Shown in pieces: positions 24,095 through 32,796 of a stretch of 64,000 nucleotides of DNA; within the stretch, counting starts at the first letter, position 1, and each line of letters begins with the position of its first letter. Under the pieces are notes generated by a model. It saw only the letters and a program-made list of their open reading frames with translations, was not told the DNA's origin and did no database searches. The position numbers and the translations under genes are program-made. The stretch lies in the NCBI RefSeq assembly GCF_000015045.1, contig NC_008609.1, positions 1,145,344 to 1,209,343 on the forward strand, given 5' to 3'. The DNA is from Pelobacter propionicus DSM 2379 (lineage in GTDB: Bacteria > Desulfobacterota > Desulfuromonadia > Geobacterales > Pseudopelobacteraceae).

Positions 24095-25771
24095 GAGTCT
24101 GTCGGGCTTAACGCATTCAGCCGTCATCTCCAGGGCGTTTTCAATTGGTTAACCTGCTGTATTTATTGAATAAGTCGTCAGCTTTAGCTTGCGTTTTCTT
24201 GGTGTATCCCGTATATTTGTCCGGTAATATCAACTGGTTAGGTATCGGGGTTGACTATGAAATCAAAGTTTATTGAAGTTGACCGGGAAACACCCTATCT
24301 GCTCCCGCCATCGCTGCAGGATTGGCTACCAGAAAAGCACTTGGCCCGGTTTGTGGTCGAAATTGTCGAACAGCTCGACCTGCGCTCTTTGAAAGCTACC
24401 TATGCCGGCCGAGGCTCGCAGCCCTATAACCCTGAGATGCTGGTAGCATTGTTGTTTTACGGTTATGCGACAGGCGTATTCTCCAGCCGGAAGCTTGAGC
24501 GCAGCACCTACGACTCCGTGGCATTCCGGTTCATAGCGGCAAACAGTCATCCTGACCACGATACCATTGCCACCTTCCGCCGGCGTTTTCTGCCGCAACT
24601 GAACAAGCTGTTTGCCCAGATTCTGCTGATCGCTCATCAGATGGAGGTGCTGAAACTGGGCAACGTTAGTTTGGATGGCAGCAAAATCAAGGCGAACGCC
24701 TCCAAGCACAAGGCGCTGAGCTATGAGCATGCCTGCAAGCTTGAAGAGCAGATCAAGGCTGAGGTTGGCGAACTGCTCAAAAAGGCCGAGGCAGCGGACC
24801 GTGCCGATATTCCGGACGGCATGAACATCCCCGAAGAACTGGAACGTCGGGAAAAGCGTCTTTCCGCCATTGCCGCAGCCAAGGTCGAGATCGAAAAACG
24901 AGCCGCTGAGCGCCATGCTCGTGAACAGGCCGCTTATGAGAAGAAAGTCGCCGAACGGGCCAAGAAGGAGCAGGCAACGGGCAAGAAGGCCAAGGGGAAA
25001 GAGCCGAAACCGCCCAAATCCGGCCCCACTGCCAAAGATCAGGTCAATCTGACCGATGAAGAGTCGCGGATCATGCCGACCTCCGGTGGCGGATTCGAGC
25101 AGACTTACAACGCCCAGGCCGGTGTGGATACAGCATCAAAGCTCATCGTTTCGGCCCATGTTACCCAGAATCCCAATGACAAACAGGAGCTGACACCGAC
25201 CCTGGAGAACCTGGCGGCGCTGCCTGAGAAGCTTGGCAAGGCAACCGATCTGGTAGCTGACAGTGGCTACTTCAGCGAAACCAATGTAACTGCCTGTGAG
25301 GAGAACGGGATAACTCCCTACATTGCCGTAGACCGGCAGAGTCACAACGTGCCACTGATGGAGCGCTTTGCCGAACCGCCGCCGTTACCCGAAGATGCCG
25401 ATTCCGTGGCCAGAATGAAGCATCGCCTGAAGACACCTTCCGGCAAGGCGATCTACGCCCAGCGAAAAGTCACCTCGGAACCGGTCTTCGGCATCATCAA
25501 GGCGGTCATGGGATTCAGAAGCTTTCTTCTTCGTGGCTTTGAAGCAGTAAAAGGCGAATGGAACCTCGTCTGCATGGCCTACAACATCAAACGGCTGCAT
25601 GTCTTGGCCGGATAGAATGAGAAATAGCGAAAATCAGCCTGTAATAACCGCAGTCATCGCTGAAAGGGCTGAATTAACCAGGTTGCCGGTGGGAAGACGA
25701 ACACATACGGAACTTTTTTAATCGGCTTGGCCACAAAAGAGGGCGCCCCTGAGGTCAAGCCCGACAGACTC
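24095..25771 (+). mobile_element. IS1182-family insertion sequence, copy 3, inside the caspase-STAND gene
   Basis: 1677 bp, with the same termini as copies 1 and 2, flanked by CTAG at 24091-24094 and 25772-25775. Its transposase runs opposite to the disrupted gene. Deleting the IS and one CTAG joins ...REDVFWLL to GQAGCYVV in frame. Confidence 0.96.
24257..25615 (+). CDS. IS1182-family transposase, copy 3
   Basis: Intact 452-residue DDE transposase, identical at protein level to copy 2 (Arg in FRRRF). This near-identity at sites 15 kb apart suggests recent transposition in this strain. Confidence 0.95.
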   Translation: MKSKFIEVDRETPYLLPPSLQDWLPEKHLARFVVEIVEQLDLRSLKATYAGRGSQPYNPEMLVALLFYGYATGVFSSRKLERSTYDSVAFRFIAANSHPDHDTIATFRRRFLPQLNKLFAQILLIAHQMEVLKLGNVSLDGSKIKANASKHKALSYEHACKLEEQIKAEVGELLKKAEAADRADIPDGMNIPEELERREKRLSAIAAAKVEIEKRAAERHAREQAAYEKKVAERAKKEQATGKKAKGKEPKPPKSGPTAKDQVNLTDEESRIMPTSGGGFEQTYNAQAGVDTASKLIVSAHVTQNPNDKQELTPTLENLAALPEKLGKATDLVADSGYFSETNVTACEENGITPYIAVDRQSHNVPLMERFAEPPPLPEDADSVARMKHRLKTPSGKAIYAQRKVTSEPVFGIIKAVMGFRSFLLRGFEAVKGEWNLVCMAYNIKRLHVLAG

Positions 25772-27581
25772 CTAGGAGCCAGAAAACATCTTCCCTCAGG
25801 TATGTTGCCCCAGTGGAAGAAAGTGCCGTTGCCACGATCGGCCAGACATCATCGGTTAGGCCGGCTCCATACCCCCAAGCCAGGGCAGTCAGCAACTCCC
25901 GCGCTGCATGAGGCAACTCGATTCCATCACGCAGCAGAGAGGGGATCGCGGTCAGTTCGCGATCAAAGGCGTCCTCGATACTTTTGTCCAAATTGCCTTC
26001 CCAGTTGATACGAGATGTATCCACTGGATTATTCCGGAGTTGTGTGGTTATTACCCGCGCCAGCAGAAAGGTGCCTTCTCCTTGCTGTTCGGAGATCCGG
26101 ATGATCGCATCTCCAATTTTTGTTGCATCCATCTTCCCGGAGCAATCAGCCAAACGTTTCTTTACATAATCATGGACCGCTGTTTTCGTCTCTGCCTGTA
26201 CCATATCCGTTCCCAGATCGATGGTCTCGCATGGCCCCAGCGACTGGAGAAGGGAAAGCTCCTCCTCGTGCGCTACTTCACGGCTGCTCACTAGCACAAG
26301 ACATTTCTGTGACAGGAGGCGCAAAAACTCCTGGGCAATTTTTATGGCTTCGGGACCGCCCTCATCGAGCCCGTCGACAACAATCATCAGCCGGCATGGG
26401 CAGCGCTCAATTGCACCCAGCAACTCCCATTTGTTGCGGGATCCCCCCGGATTTTCCGGTAAAAGATTTCTGCGGACAAGCTGATCATCGACGAGCTGAC
26501 ATAACTGCTCCACGGTCACTCCCCTGGCATGAACATGGGCATGTACCGAACCTTCGCCGGGGTCCGCATGTTCAAGCCCTGTAGGCGAGAGAATATACTG
26601 ACGTTCCTCCGGGTTGGAAAGGCTTACGACACGGCCGACAATGGCCGACTTACCGCTGCCGGCGGGACCAGTCACTACGAATATGCCGGGTTTGCCGGCC
26701 TGCATCCAACTCACGATTTGATTAATTTGGGCAGTTCGACCGGTAAAGAAAAACCCTTCTTCGTTGGGGGCCACGCCACGGGCAGCCAGGAGGAGGTGTT
26801 CCACTACACGGTCTGGCGCATCCGGGTTGTGAAGCGGGTTTGGAAACTGCATCTGGCAATTGGCAGTACTGGTTTCCGTCGTTTTGGGACATTGCCCCTG
26901 AATGTCCCATTCCTTGCGCAGAGTAAAGAGCAGGTCTGTTCCGATTACTCCTTTGTTTTTTGAACTCCAGCGAAAACAGAGATCAGGATCGTGGGGGTTG
27001 TCGGGGCCATGTTTAAGGAGTTTGAGGAGCCTGGCGCCAAACACGCCATCCTTGGATCGTTCATAATCCAGGGCCGATGCCACGACACCCACCCACACAT
27101 GCGGATTCCCCGGCGGTAGCTCACGTTGCACCTTATCAACCACTGTGCCGGCAGCAATTATGCCGCTACCCGAAAAGCAGGTATCGAGGACCAGCATAAT
27201 CTGGTTTGCACCGGTACGTGCAGCAAGGCCTGCCAGGTAATCGGAGGTTAGCTGCGGCGCATCACCGGGTTCAGCATCGGTTGGAACCAGATGCAGTGCT
27301 CCTTCCGGCGTCGTCTCTCCATGGCCTGACCAGAGAACAACGAGAGACCCGCCACGACCGAAGTGCTCTTTGGGAAGTGCGGTTTTAAGTTCACTAATCC
27401 CCTTGGGAGTGTCGGGGTCAACAATAACCTTTACATTGTAGCCGCGGTTTTCCAGTATCCCGGCAAGGTCATTCACCTCAGAAATTGCCTTCGGTAATGG
27501 GTTGAAATGGTCGTAGGTACCGACTCCGATGCCGACAAACAGCGCCTTGGGATTTTCTGCGTTTTCCTGATCCATCATCAT
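25772..27581 (-). pseudogene. N-terminal part (caspase-like protease + STAND NTPase) of the IS-split gene
   Basis: Begins at ATG 27581 (GGAGG six bases upstream), overlapping the lipase stop as ATGA. Residues about 12-230 are a caspase/peptidase C14 domain: ALFVGIGVGTYDHFNPLPKA, catalytic His87 in LWSGHGE and Cys135 in LDTCFSG. Residues about 275-560 are a STAND-type P-loop NTPase: FFFTGRTAQINQIVSWM, Walker A GPAGSGKS (305-312) and Walker B VVDGLDEGG (401-409). A winged-helix-like segment starts near 570 and is cut after residue 603 by IS1182. In the present state the frame reads a few IS codons (GVCRA) and stops. Caspase-STAND-TPR architecture matches NLR-like regulators in bacteria. Confidence 0.92.
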
Positions 27582-28984
27582 TGACTTCCTCCCCAGACAA
27601 GCACTGTGCATGCTACCGGTGCAACAGATGTTTTCATGGAACCAACACCCTCAACCATGATCCGGTATGCACCGGGTGGAAGCGTTTCCACCTCGACTGT
27701 GTGCAGATCCTCCAACAGCCGAAATACGTTGGTTGAAACAGTTTTGCCCCGCTCATTCATTACTTTGGCCTGAAGCGTTACCCTCTTGCCCCCAACAACT
27801 CTCGCCTCGACCGTTATCCTCTCACCCACAAGGACAACAGGCTCGGTTTTTACACCAAGTTCAAGCCGTGTCGTGGCCCTGTACACTGTCGGCTTTGCGG
27901 TAAGAATTGCCTCGATCTGGTCGAGTACGGCCTGGTTACTCTGGAGTGCCCCATGCTGGTCAGCGATGAAGCAGATGATGTTGCTGTCGGGACGGGTCCC
28001 CTTGGGAATCGCTGAGAGGCGGGGAACCGTGGCATCCCCCCCCTCTTCTTCATCACCGATTGTCTCCATCGGCTGTAACGACTTGCCGAAGACGCGGGCG
28101 GTTGTCCAGGTTGTCTGTCGGGTTCCCACAATGGGATGAATATCGTATGCATCGGCCGTCCGAGTTGCAACTGCTTGATCCACTTCATCATGAAAAAGCA
28201 TGGCATCGTTTATCATTGCCGTCTCAAGCTCGGGTATGGTCGTTTCGGTTGTTTTCAGAAGGCCTGAGGGCGATTCGATGCAGGCATACTCGGGAAGAAG
28301 TTGATGAACGGAAGGAAGACTGCGGGCAAAGGAAGTGAGATTGAGAGCAAAAGGGCCGATACCTTTCTTGACGCCATTCACCAGTTGGTCAAGTGCATTC
28401 AGTGCGCCCCGATAGGGTGTGCCAAGCGTTACCAGTTTGCGTGTAATGCCTGCCCCCCCTTCCTTCTCGATGTACCAGCGTGCAACGAGGCCACCCATGG
28501 AATGACAGATGAAGATCAGCTTGGCGTCGGCAAACGGTCCTCCCTGTGCCCGCCATCGTTCCAGGGCAGGTTCGACAATACTTTTCAACCGACGACCGTT
28601 ATAACGATTTGAGAGTCTCCAGTCATATGCGATGGGTAGTAGATTGGGAATAAGGTCAGGCTTGCCTGCTGTTGGCTCGATGAAATGGAACCTTGCGCGG
28701 AGCCAGTTCAGAAGTTTCCCGTAGCCGATGTGGGCACTCCAGAGTCCCGGCAGAAGATGGAGGTCCGGCATGAGCCCTACCGGCTCGACACCGTCATTCG
28801 GATGATGATCACCGATTCCATTCGGGAGTGTCATTTCCCTGATGCTGCGGCCAAAGGTCGCGATCGCATCGAGAACAGCCCCTGCGGATGGCGCCCAGAC
28901 AAGTTTGCCGTTTTTCGAAAGGGTGCTCCCCATAATCCCTGGCAGCACAACGACGACATCCCTGACAACTGTTTGGCTTCCCAT
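27578..28984 (-). CDS. LCAT/PGAP1-type alpha/beta-hydrolase lipase, partner of the caspase-STAND gene
   Basis: A 468-residue protein starting MGSQTVVRDVVVVLPGIMGS; AAGGGA lies seven bases before the ATG at 28984. PGIMGS is the oxyanion-hole motif of lecithin:cholesterol acyltransferase-like lipases. The triad is visible: Ser162 in FICHSMGG, Asp317 in GGDATVP and His344 in ADQHGAL. Residues about 375-468 form a beta-rich Ig-like domain. No signal peptide or membrane helix is seen, so it is probably cytoplasmic. Its stop overlaps the caspase gene start by 4 bp, so the two products are made together. Expected activity: phospholipase or esterase; substrate unknown. Confidence 0.88.
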   Translation of the reverse strand: MGSQTVVRDVVVVLPGIMGSTLSKNGKLVWAPSAGAVLDAIATFGRSIREMTLPNGIGDHHPNDGVEPVGLMPDLHLLPGLWSAHIGYGKLLNWLRARFHFIEPTAGKPDLIPNLLPIAYDWRLSNRYNGRRLKSIVEPALERWRAQGGPFADAKLIFICHSMGGLVARWYIEKEGGAGITRKLVTLGTPYRGALNALDQLVNGVKKGIGPFALNLTSFARSLPSVHQLLPEYACIESPSGLLKTTETTIPELETAMINDAMLFHDEVDQAVATRTADAYDIHPIVGTRQTTWTTARVFGKSLQPMETIGDEEEGGDATVPRLSAIPKGTRPDSNIICFIADQHGALQSNQAVLDQIEAILTAKPTVYRATTRLELGVKTEPVVLVGERITVEARVVGGKRVTLQAKVMNERGKTVSTNVFRLLEDLHTVEVETLPPGAYRIMVEGVGSMKTSVAPVACTVLVWGGSQ

Positions 28985-29062
28985 TATCTGTCCCTTCATG
29001 AGGTGGCGGTTCCGGTGGGACGTAGCTGATTTGGAAACAATCAACTCATTAAACGGCGGCCG

Positions 29063-29087
29063 AATCCCCGCCCAAAGGACGGGGATT
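29063..29087. repeat. Hairpin resembling an IS200/IS605 or TnpB-type end
   Basis: AATCCCCG / CGGGGATT (29063-29070 with 29080-29087), loop CCCAAAGGA, followed by TTTTC on plus. Hairpins of this form mark the ends of IS200/IS605 elements; it could equally be a plain terminator. No transposase or TnpB gene is nearby. It lies about 80 bp upstream of the lipase start. Confidence 0.35.
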
Positions 29088-29092
29088 TTCAA

Positions 29093-30443
29093 GATTCAAT
29101 AAAAGCAACAGGCCATAACCAAACTTTAAAACCTTCTTAAAATATGTAGCGAGAAGGAATTTGTCAAACGCTTTTGTCAGGACAAAGCCTAAAAAGCCGG
29201 CTTACGCTCAGATCATTTCCGTCTTCTTGTTACAACATGCTGAGTCAACGCAAGATACTGAAGCGTTTGATACTGGCGGCAGATGAAACGATTCTAGCGA
29301 CACTGCCGTCAGGCTCTCCAGAGCTTGATGAGTACCTGAGTGTTACCGCGTGACGAAGTCGCGCCACTGCAGCCTGGAGAAGTGACGTCGGCCTCATGCG
29401 GTGACGCATGAGGCCGACGTCGTTTTCGGCGTGTCTCGCCGGTTTTCTTGTTTTGCTCTCTAACGCATTGTTTTTAAAGCGCTCCTCAAAATTGAGGCGA
29501 GCAGAGAAGGCAGCATCTTTCAACAGATTATCAAGTGTGCGACCGTGAAAACGTCCAGGGACGCCCCTGCTTCGCCCGGCGGTTTGTTTCGTGATGGCAA
29601 TGCCAACTGGAAATTCAGCATGCCGCATTTTTTCGGAGTCCTCCCGCGCGAGATCGGCGGCAAGGGTCACAGTTGAAATCCAGCCCCTTGAGACAGGCAA
29701 GCGTCGGATTTGGCGGTTGCCCACTAGTGATGGCGCGGTATTCTGGCGGAGCATTATCATCTTTGAGCTGTAATATACTGAAATTACAACGCTGCTTGGA
29801 ATTCAGCCGAGCTGCTGACCCCACTCACATATGGGTAGCGGTCTCACAAAGTCGCGTTTGAAACGCGGAAATACACATCACCTGTGGACAACACCTGTAT
29901 CATCCTGGGGACTGAATCAATTTTAGCCGTGGTCATGGGCGGTTTCATCGGATTGCCTGGCAAATGGGCGGTCATCGTTCTGGAGGTCTCGATGGAACAG
30001 GGATGGGTAAACCGGGAGTGCTGTTATCGTGGTGGCCATCGCGGGGATCGTGGCGGTGATGCCGTGTTCCGGAACACTTCACGGGACGAACAAGGAGCCA
30101 CATCTATCTGTCGAAAAAGTGTCATGTGGCGGCATGACAGGTGACAAACTCCTGGAGCGGTGAGGATGTGAAAATATTCATAATCCACTTTGCACTCCCG
30201 TAAGTTTTCGATGTTATGAGTTTTTTTTGAAAAAGGGGGGAAGTGACAAACTGGCCGCCATATTGGGGGGTATATAAAAAATAAAAAAAACGAATATCGG
30301 TGAAATTGTATAGCTATTTCAGTATGTTATTTTATTTTATTTTTTTCGAAAAAATAGGGAAAAATACCGGCTGAAATTCCATGACGGTGGTGTGGGGTGC
30401 TGTAAAAAGATGCTGGCCAAGGCCGGGATTGCCCAAGGGAATG
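29093..30443. other. Right non-coding end of the element
   Basis: About 1.35 kb without a gene I can support. A 38-codon frame (29237-29353, MLSQRKILKRLILAADETI...) ends shortly before a perfect 17-bp hairpin (29384-29400 with 29405-29421, loop GTGA). Further right are two GTGACAAA octamers (30141, 30243) and a long A/T tract (about 30278-30370) resembling the A/T tract of the left end in inverted orientation. Confidence 0.5.
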
Positions 30444-30468
30444 CGCCACATGACACTTTACATGACAC
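30444..30468 (+). repeat. Arm-type repeat, right end
   Basis: Matches 11768-11792 at 24 of 25 positions, in direct orientation; a third CATGACA follows at once. It lies 50 bp inside the right attachment repeat. Confidence 0.5.
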
Positions 30469-30475
30469 ATGACAG

Positions 30476-30503
30476 AAAAAGGGTTACGTGTATCACGTAA
30501 CCC
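30476..30503 (-). terminator. Terminator supplied by the element for the restored tRNA-Arg
   Basis: A 10-bp stem GGGTTACGTG/CACGTAACCC (30481-30490 with 30494-30503), three-base loop, followed on the minus strand by TTTTT. It lies 11 bp past the tRNA 3' end and replaces the one left behind at 11562-11601. Confidence 0.85.
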
Positions 30504-30513
30504 CCTGATTTTC

Positions 30514-30590
30514 TGGTGCGCCCGATAGGACTCGAACCTATGACCTACGGCTTAGAAGGCCGTTGCTCTATCCAGCTGAGCTACGAGCGC
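30514..30590 (-). tRNA. tRNA-Arg (anticodon TCT)
   Basis: The minus strand reads GCGCTCGTAGCTCAGCTGGA from 30590 onward. The acceptor stem pairs GCGCTCG with CGGGCGC. The anticodon stem ACGGC/GCCGT encloses CTTCTAA, giving TCT. The T loop contains GGTTCGAGTCC and CCA is encoded (complement of 30514-30516). From the anticodon loop to the acceptor end the sequence lies in the 44-bp repeat, so this 3' half came from the integrated element and the 5' half is the original gene. Confidence 0.96.
30518..30561 (-). repeat. Right attachment site within tRNA-Arg
   Basis: 44 bp identical to 11615-11658. Crossover within it keeps the tRNA intact. Confidence 0.93.
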
Positions 30591-30756
30591 AGGTGACGTT
30601 CCCCCGGGAGGCGACTGCTCGTGGATACCTGAGAAGTATCTCCCCCCGGCGAACGAACGCATACTATACCCATAAAACCACCCTCCTGTCCATCAGTATG
30701 TTGCCGGAACGCTTGTTTTTGACGTCATTGGCCCGGCGGGGAGGGGGCTGAGCCGG

Positions 30757-31137
30757 CTAGGCCTTGCTGGACCAGAGGCCGTGGAGGTTGCAGTACTCGC
30801 GGGCAGTGATTTGCTGGGCAGTGACGTCGAAGGTCGCCGTGGGCGCTTCGCCCGGCTTGAGGAACTGGCGGTAGGCCTTGCCGTCGGCCACCAGTTCGAT
30901 CCACTCGATGTAGTGCTTCTCTTCCATGGGGTGGCTAACGCTGCCGACGCTGACCTTGACGCACCCCTCGCAGACCTCGATCACCGGGACATGCTTCTCC
31001 TTGGCTGCGTCGACGGTATTCTCCGTCAGAAGCTTCATCGCCTGGCCGCAGCAGACCAGTTCGCCGTCACCGGCGTGAACGACCTCAACGATATTTCCGC
31101 ACAGTTCGCATTTGTAGACTTCCAGTAATTTCGCCAT
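30757..31137 (-). CDS. dfx: Desulfoferrodoxin (two-iron superoxide reductase)
   Basis: A 126-residue cytoplasmic protein that reduces superoxide to peroxide without making oxygen, suited to anaerobes. The desulforedoxin-type rubredoxin-like site is formed by Cys10, Cys13, Cys29 and Cys30. The catalytic square-pyramidal iron site is formed by His49, His69, His75, Cys116 and His119 (CNLHGLW). The ATG at 31137 has AAGGAG upstream; the longer frame to 31206 is discarded. It lies next to the tRNA-Arg integration site. A palindrome overlapping its promoter suggests repression. Confidence 0.96.
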   Translation of the reverse strand: MAKLLEVYKCELCGNIVEVVHAGDGELVCCGQAMKLLTENTVDAAKEKHVPVIEVCEGCVKVSVGSVSHPMEEKHYIEWIELVADGKAYRQFLKPGEAPTATFDVTAQQITAREYCNLHGLWSSKA

Positions 31138-31206
31138 GGGTGGTTTCTCCTTTGTGATCTGGTGTGGTGTTGTGTCCTCTGTGCCGCTGTATTGGTCCAA
31201 TGGCAC

Positions 31207-31256
31207 AAATAGGATAAATAATATCCTATTTATATCGTATGATTGGTGTTATGCAA
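31207..31256 (-). promoter_or_regulatory. dfx promoter with a palindromic operator
   Basis: On the minus strand: -35 TTGCAT (31256-31251), 16-bp spacer, -10 TATAAA (31234-31229). A perfect inverted repeat with 10-bp arms AAATAGGATA/TATCCTATTT and a 5-bp centre (31207-31231) overlaps the -10 and the start region. This is a repressor position. The regulator is unknown. Confidence 0.6.
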
Positions 31257-31300
31257 GCGATAATTTTATAAAACGGATTGATAGCCTATCCTGCCGTAAA

Positions 31301-32626
31301 TCAGTGCTTCTGTCTGCCGCCGTTCGCGGCCCATTTCTCCAGCATGCTGGTGGTAACCGATTTGGGGCGTTCAATGGCATAGCCCAGGGCTCGGTCCCAG
31401 GTGATGTTGGCCATGCAGCCGATGGAACGGCCCACGCCGAAGAGCACGGTGTAGAAGTCCCATTCCTTGACGCCGTAGTGGGACTGGATCGCCCCGGAGT
31501 GGGCATCCACGTTCGGCCAGGGGTTGCGTATCTTGCCGTGCTCGGCCAGAACGGCGGGTGCGGTCTCGAACAGCATGGCCACCAGCTTGACCAGCGGATC
31601 CTCCTTAAGTTCGGGGATTCTCAGACAGAAATCCCGCTGGGCCAGGAAACGCGGGTCGGTCTTGCGCAGGACGGCGTGGCCGTAGCCGGGAATGATCTGT
31701 CCGGCGTCGAGGGTGTCCCAGAGAGCCCTGGTGACGTTCTCCTTGGTGGGCGCGGCGCCGCCCAGCTTCTTCTCGAAGGCCATGATCCAGCGCAGAACCT
31801 CCTGGTTTGCCAGGCCGTGCAGGGGGCCTGCCAACCCGTTCAGGCCGGCGGAGTAGGCGTAGAAGGCGTCCGAAAGGGCCGAGGCCACCAGGTGGGTTGT
31901 ATGGGCGGATACGTTGCCCGACTCGTGGTCGGAGTGGATGATGAAGTACATCCGGGAGAGGTCGTCGTAGGGGGGGGCAATGCCCATCATGTGGGCAAAG
32001 TTGGCCCCCAGGTCCAGTTCCGGGTTGGAGGTGATGATGTCGCAGTTCCGGTAGCGGTAGCGGTAGATGAATGCGGCGATCTCGGGCAGGCGGGCCACCA
32101 GGTCGCTGGCGTCCTCGTACATGTACGCCCAGGCATCTCTCTTGTTGAACGTGCCCGAATTGTAGAAGCGGGCGAATTTCGAGTCCCGCTGCATGGAGAG
32201 CACGGCGCTGGAGAGCATGACCATGGGGTGCGTTCCTACCGGCAGGGCGCGGATGATGTCGTAGACGTAGTAGGGGACATTGGCGCGGGCCCTGAACTCG
32301 TGCAGGACCTCTTCCACATGGTCATCGCTGGGCACGTCGCCGGTGAGCAGGAAGTACCAGAACGCCTCCACCGTGGGATACAGGGCACCCGGTGGCTTGG
32401 GCAGGGCCTCGAAGGTCTCGTTGATGCTCTTGCCTCGGAAGCGGATTCCGTCATAGGGGTCCAGGTAGGAGATGTCGGTCACCAGGGAGGGGATGTCACG
32501 GCCGCCGCCGATGCACTGCTCGATGGTTACTTCGTCGATTTTTACCTTGCCGAACTCCCTGAGCAATCTCTGGGTGCGTGGCCGGAATTCCTCGATCTTC
32601 CGTCTGAGGGTTTCTTTCAGTGACAT
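31301..32626 (-). CDS. gltA: Citrate synthase, mitochondrial/Geobacteraceae type
   Basis: The enzyme condenses oxaloacetate and acetyl-CoA, the entry to the TCA cycle. The 441-residue sequence resembles eukaryotic citrate synthase rather than the hexameric bacterial form: an N-terminal LKETLRRKIEEFRP, then GLNGLAGPLHGLANQEV with a catalytic His, IPGYGHAVLRKTDPR with the second, and NVDAHSGAI with the catalytic Asp. Such citrate synthases are known from Geobacter. AAGGAG lies nine bases before the ATG. No operon partner is visible; the divergent upstream space is about 170 bp. Confidence 0.95.
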   Translation of the reverse strand: MSLKETLRRKIEEFRPRTQRLLREFGKVKIDEVTIEQCIGGGRDIPSLVTDISYLDPYDGIRFRGKSINETFEALPKPPGALYPTVEAFWYFLLTGDVPSDDHVEEVLHEFRARANVPYYVYDIIRALPVGTHPMVMLSSAVLSMQRDSKFARFYNSGTFNKRDAWAYMYEDASDLVARLPEIAAFIYRYRYRNCDIITSNPELDLGANFAHMMGIAPPYDDLSRMYFIIHSDHESGNVSAHTTHLVASALSDAFYAYSAGLNGLAGPLHGLANQEVLRWIMAFEKKLGGAAPTKENVTRALWDTLDAGQIIPGYGHAVLRKTDPRFLAQRDFCLRIPELKEDPLVKLVAMLFETAPAVLAEHGKIRNPWPNVDAHSGAIQSHYGVKEWDFYTVLFGVGRSIGCMANITWDRALGYAIERPKSVTTSMLEKWAANGGRQKH

Positions 32627-32796
32627 CCGGTGAATCTCCTTCGTGCCTGAGGGAGGGCAGTGGCGTCATGGTCATGGGGGGATGCGCGACTGGTTGTTGC
32701 TGGCACGCCCCTGCTTCCTGAAGACGGGGAAAGTATACCAGACAAACTACCGGTCGGCATCGGCCGGCGGTCGCGGCGCGGACGCGGGTGAGTCGG

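Larger units (their letters stand above)
11615..30561. mobile_element. tRNA-Arg-integrated genetic element, about 18.9 kb
   Basis: Bounded by 44-bp direct repeats (11615-11658 and 30518-30561); repeat to repeat it is 18,903 bp, including a later 1.68-kb IS1182 copy. It encodes a tyrosine integrase, excisionase-like protein, repressor, Bro-N protein, primase, SF3-like ATPase, serine recombinase and two toxin-antitoxin pairs, plus a lipase/caspase-STAND cargo. No virion, packaging or conjugation gene is visible, so it resembles a phage satellite or a replicating/integrating plasmid-like island. Short repeats shared by both ends support a single unit. The integrase lies mid-element rather than beside an end, so acquisition of the right part as later cargo is possible. 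Confidence 0.85.

Noticed and set aside
29245..29760. 171-residue minus-strand frame in the right end of the element
   Set aside because: No ribosome site and no recognisable pattern; it spans the perfect hairpin at 29384-29421.
31136..32623. 495-residue plus-strand open frame opposite gltA
   Set aside because: Antisense shadow of citrate synthase; no homology pattern.
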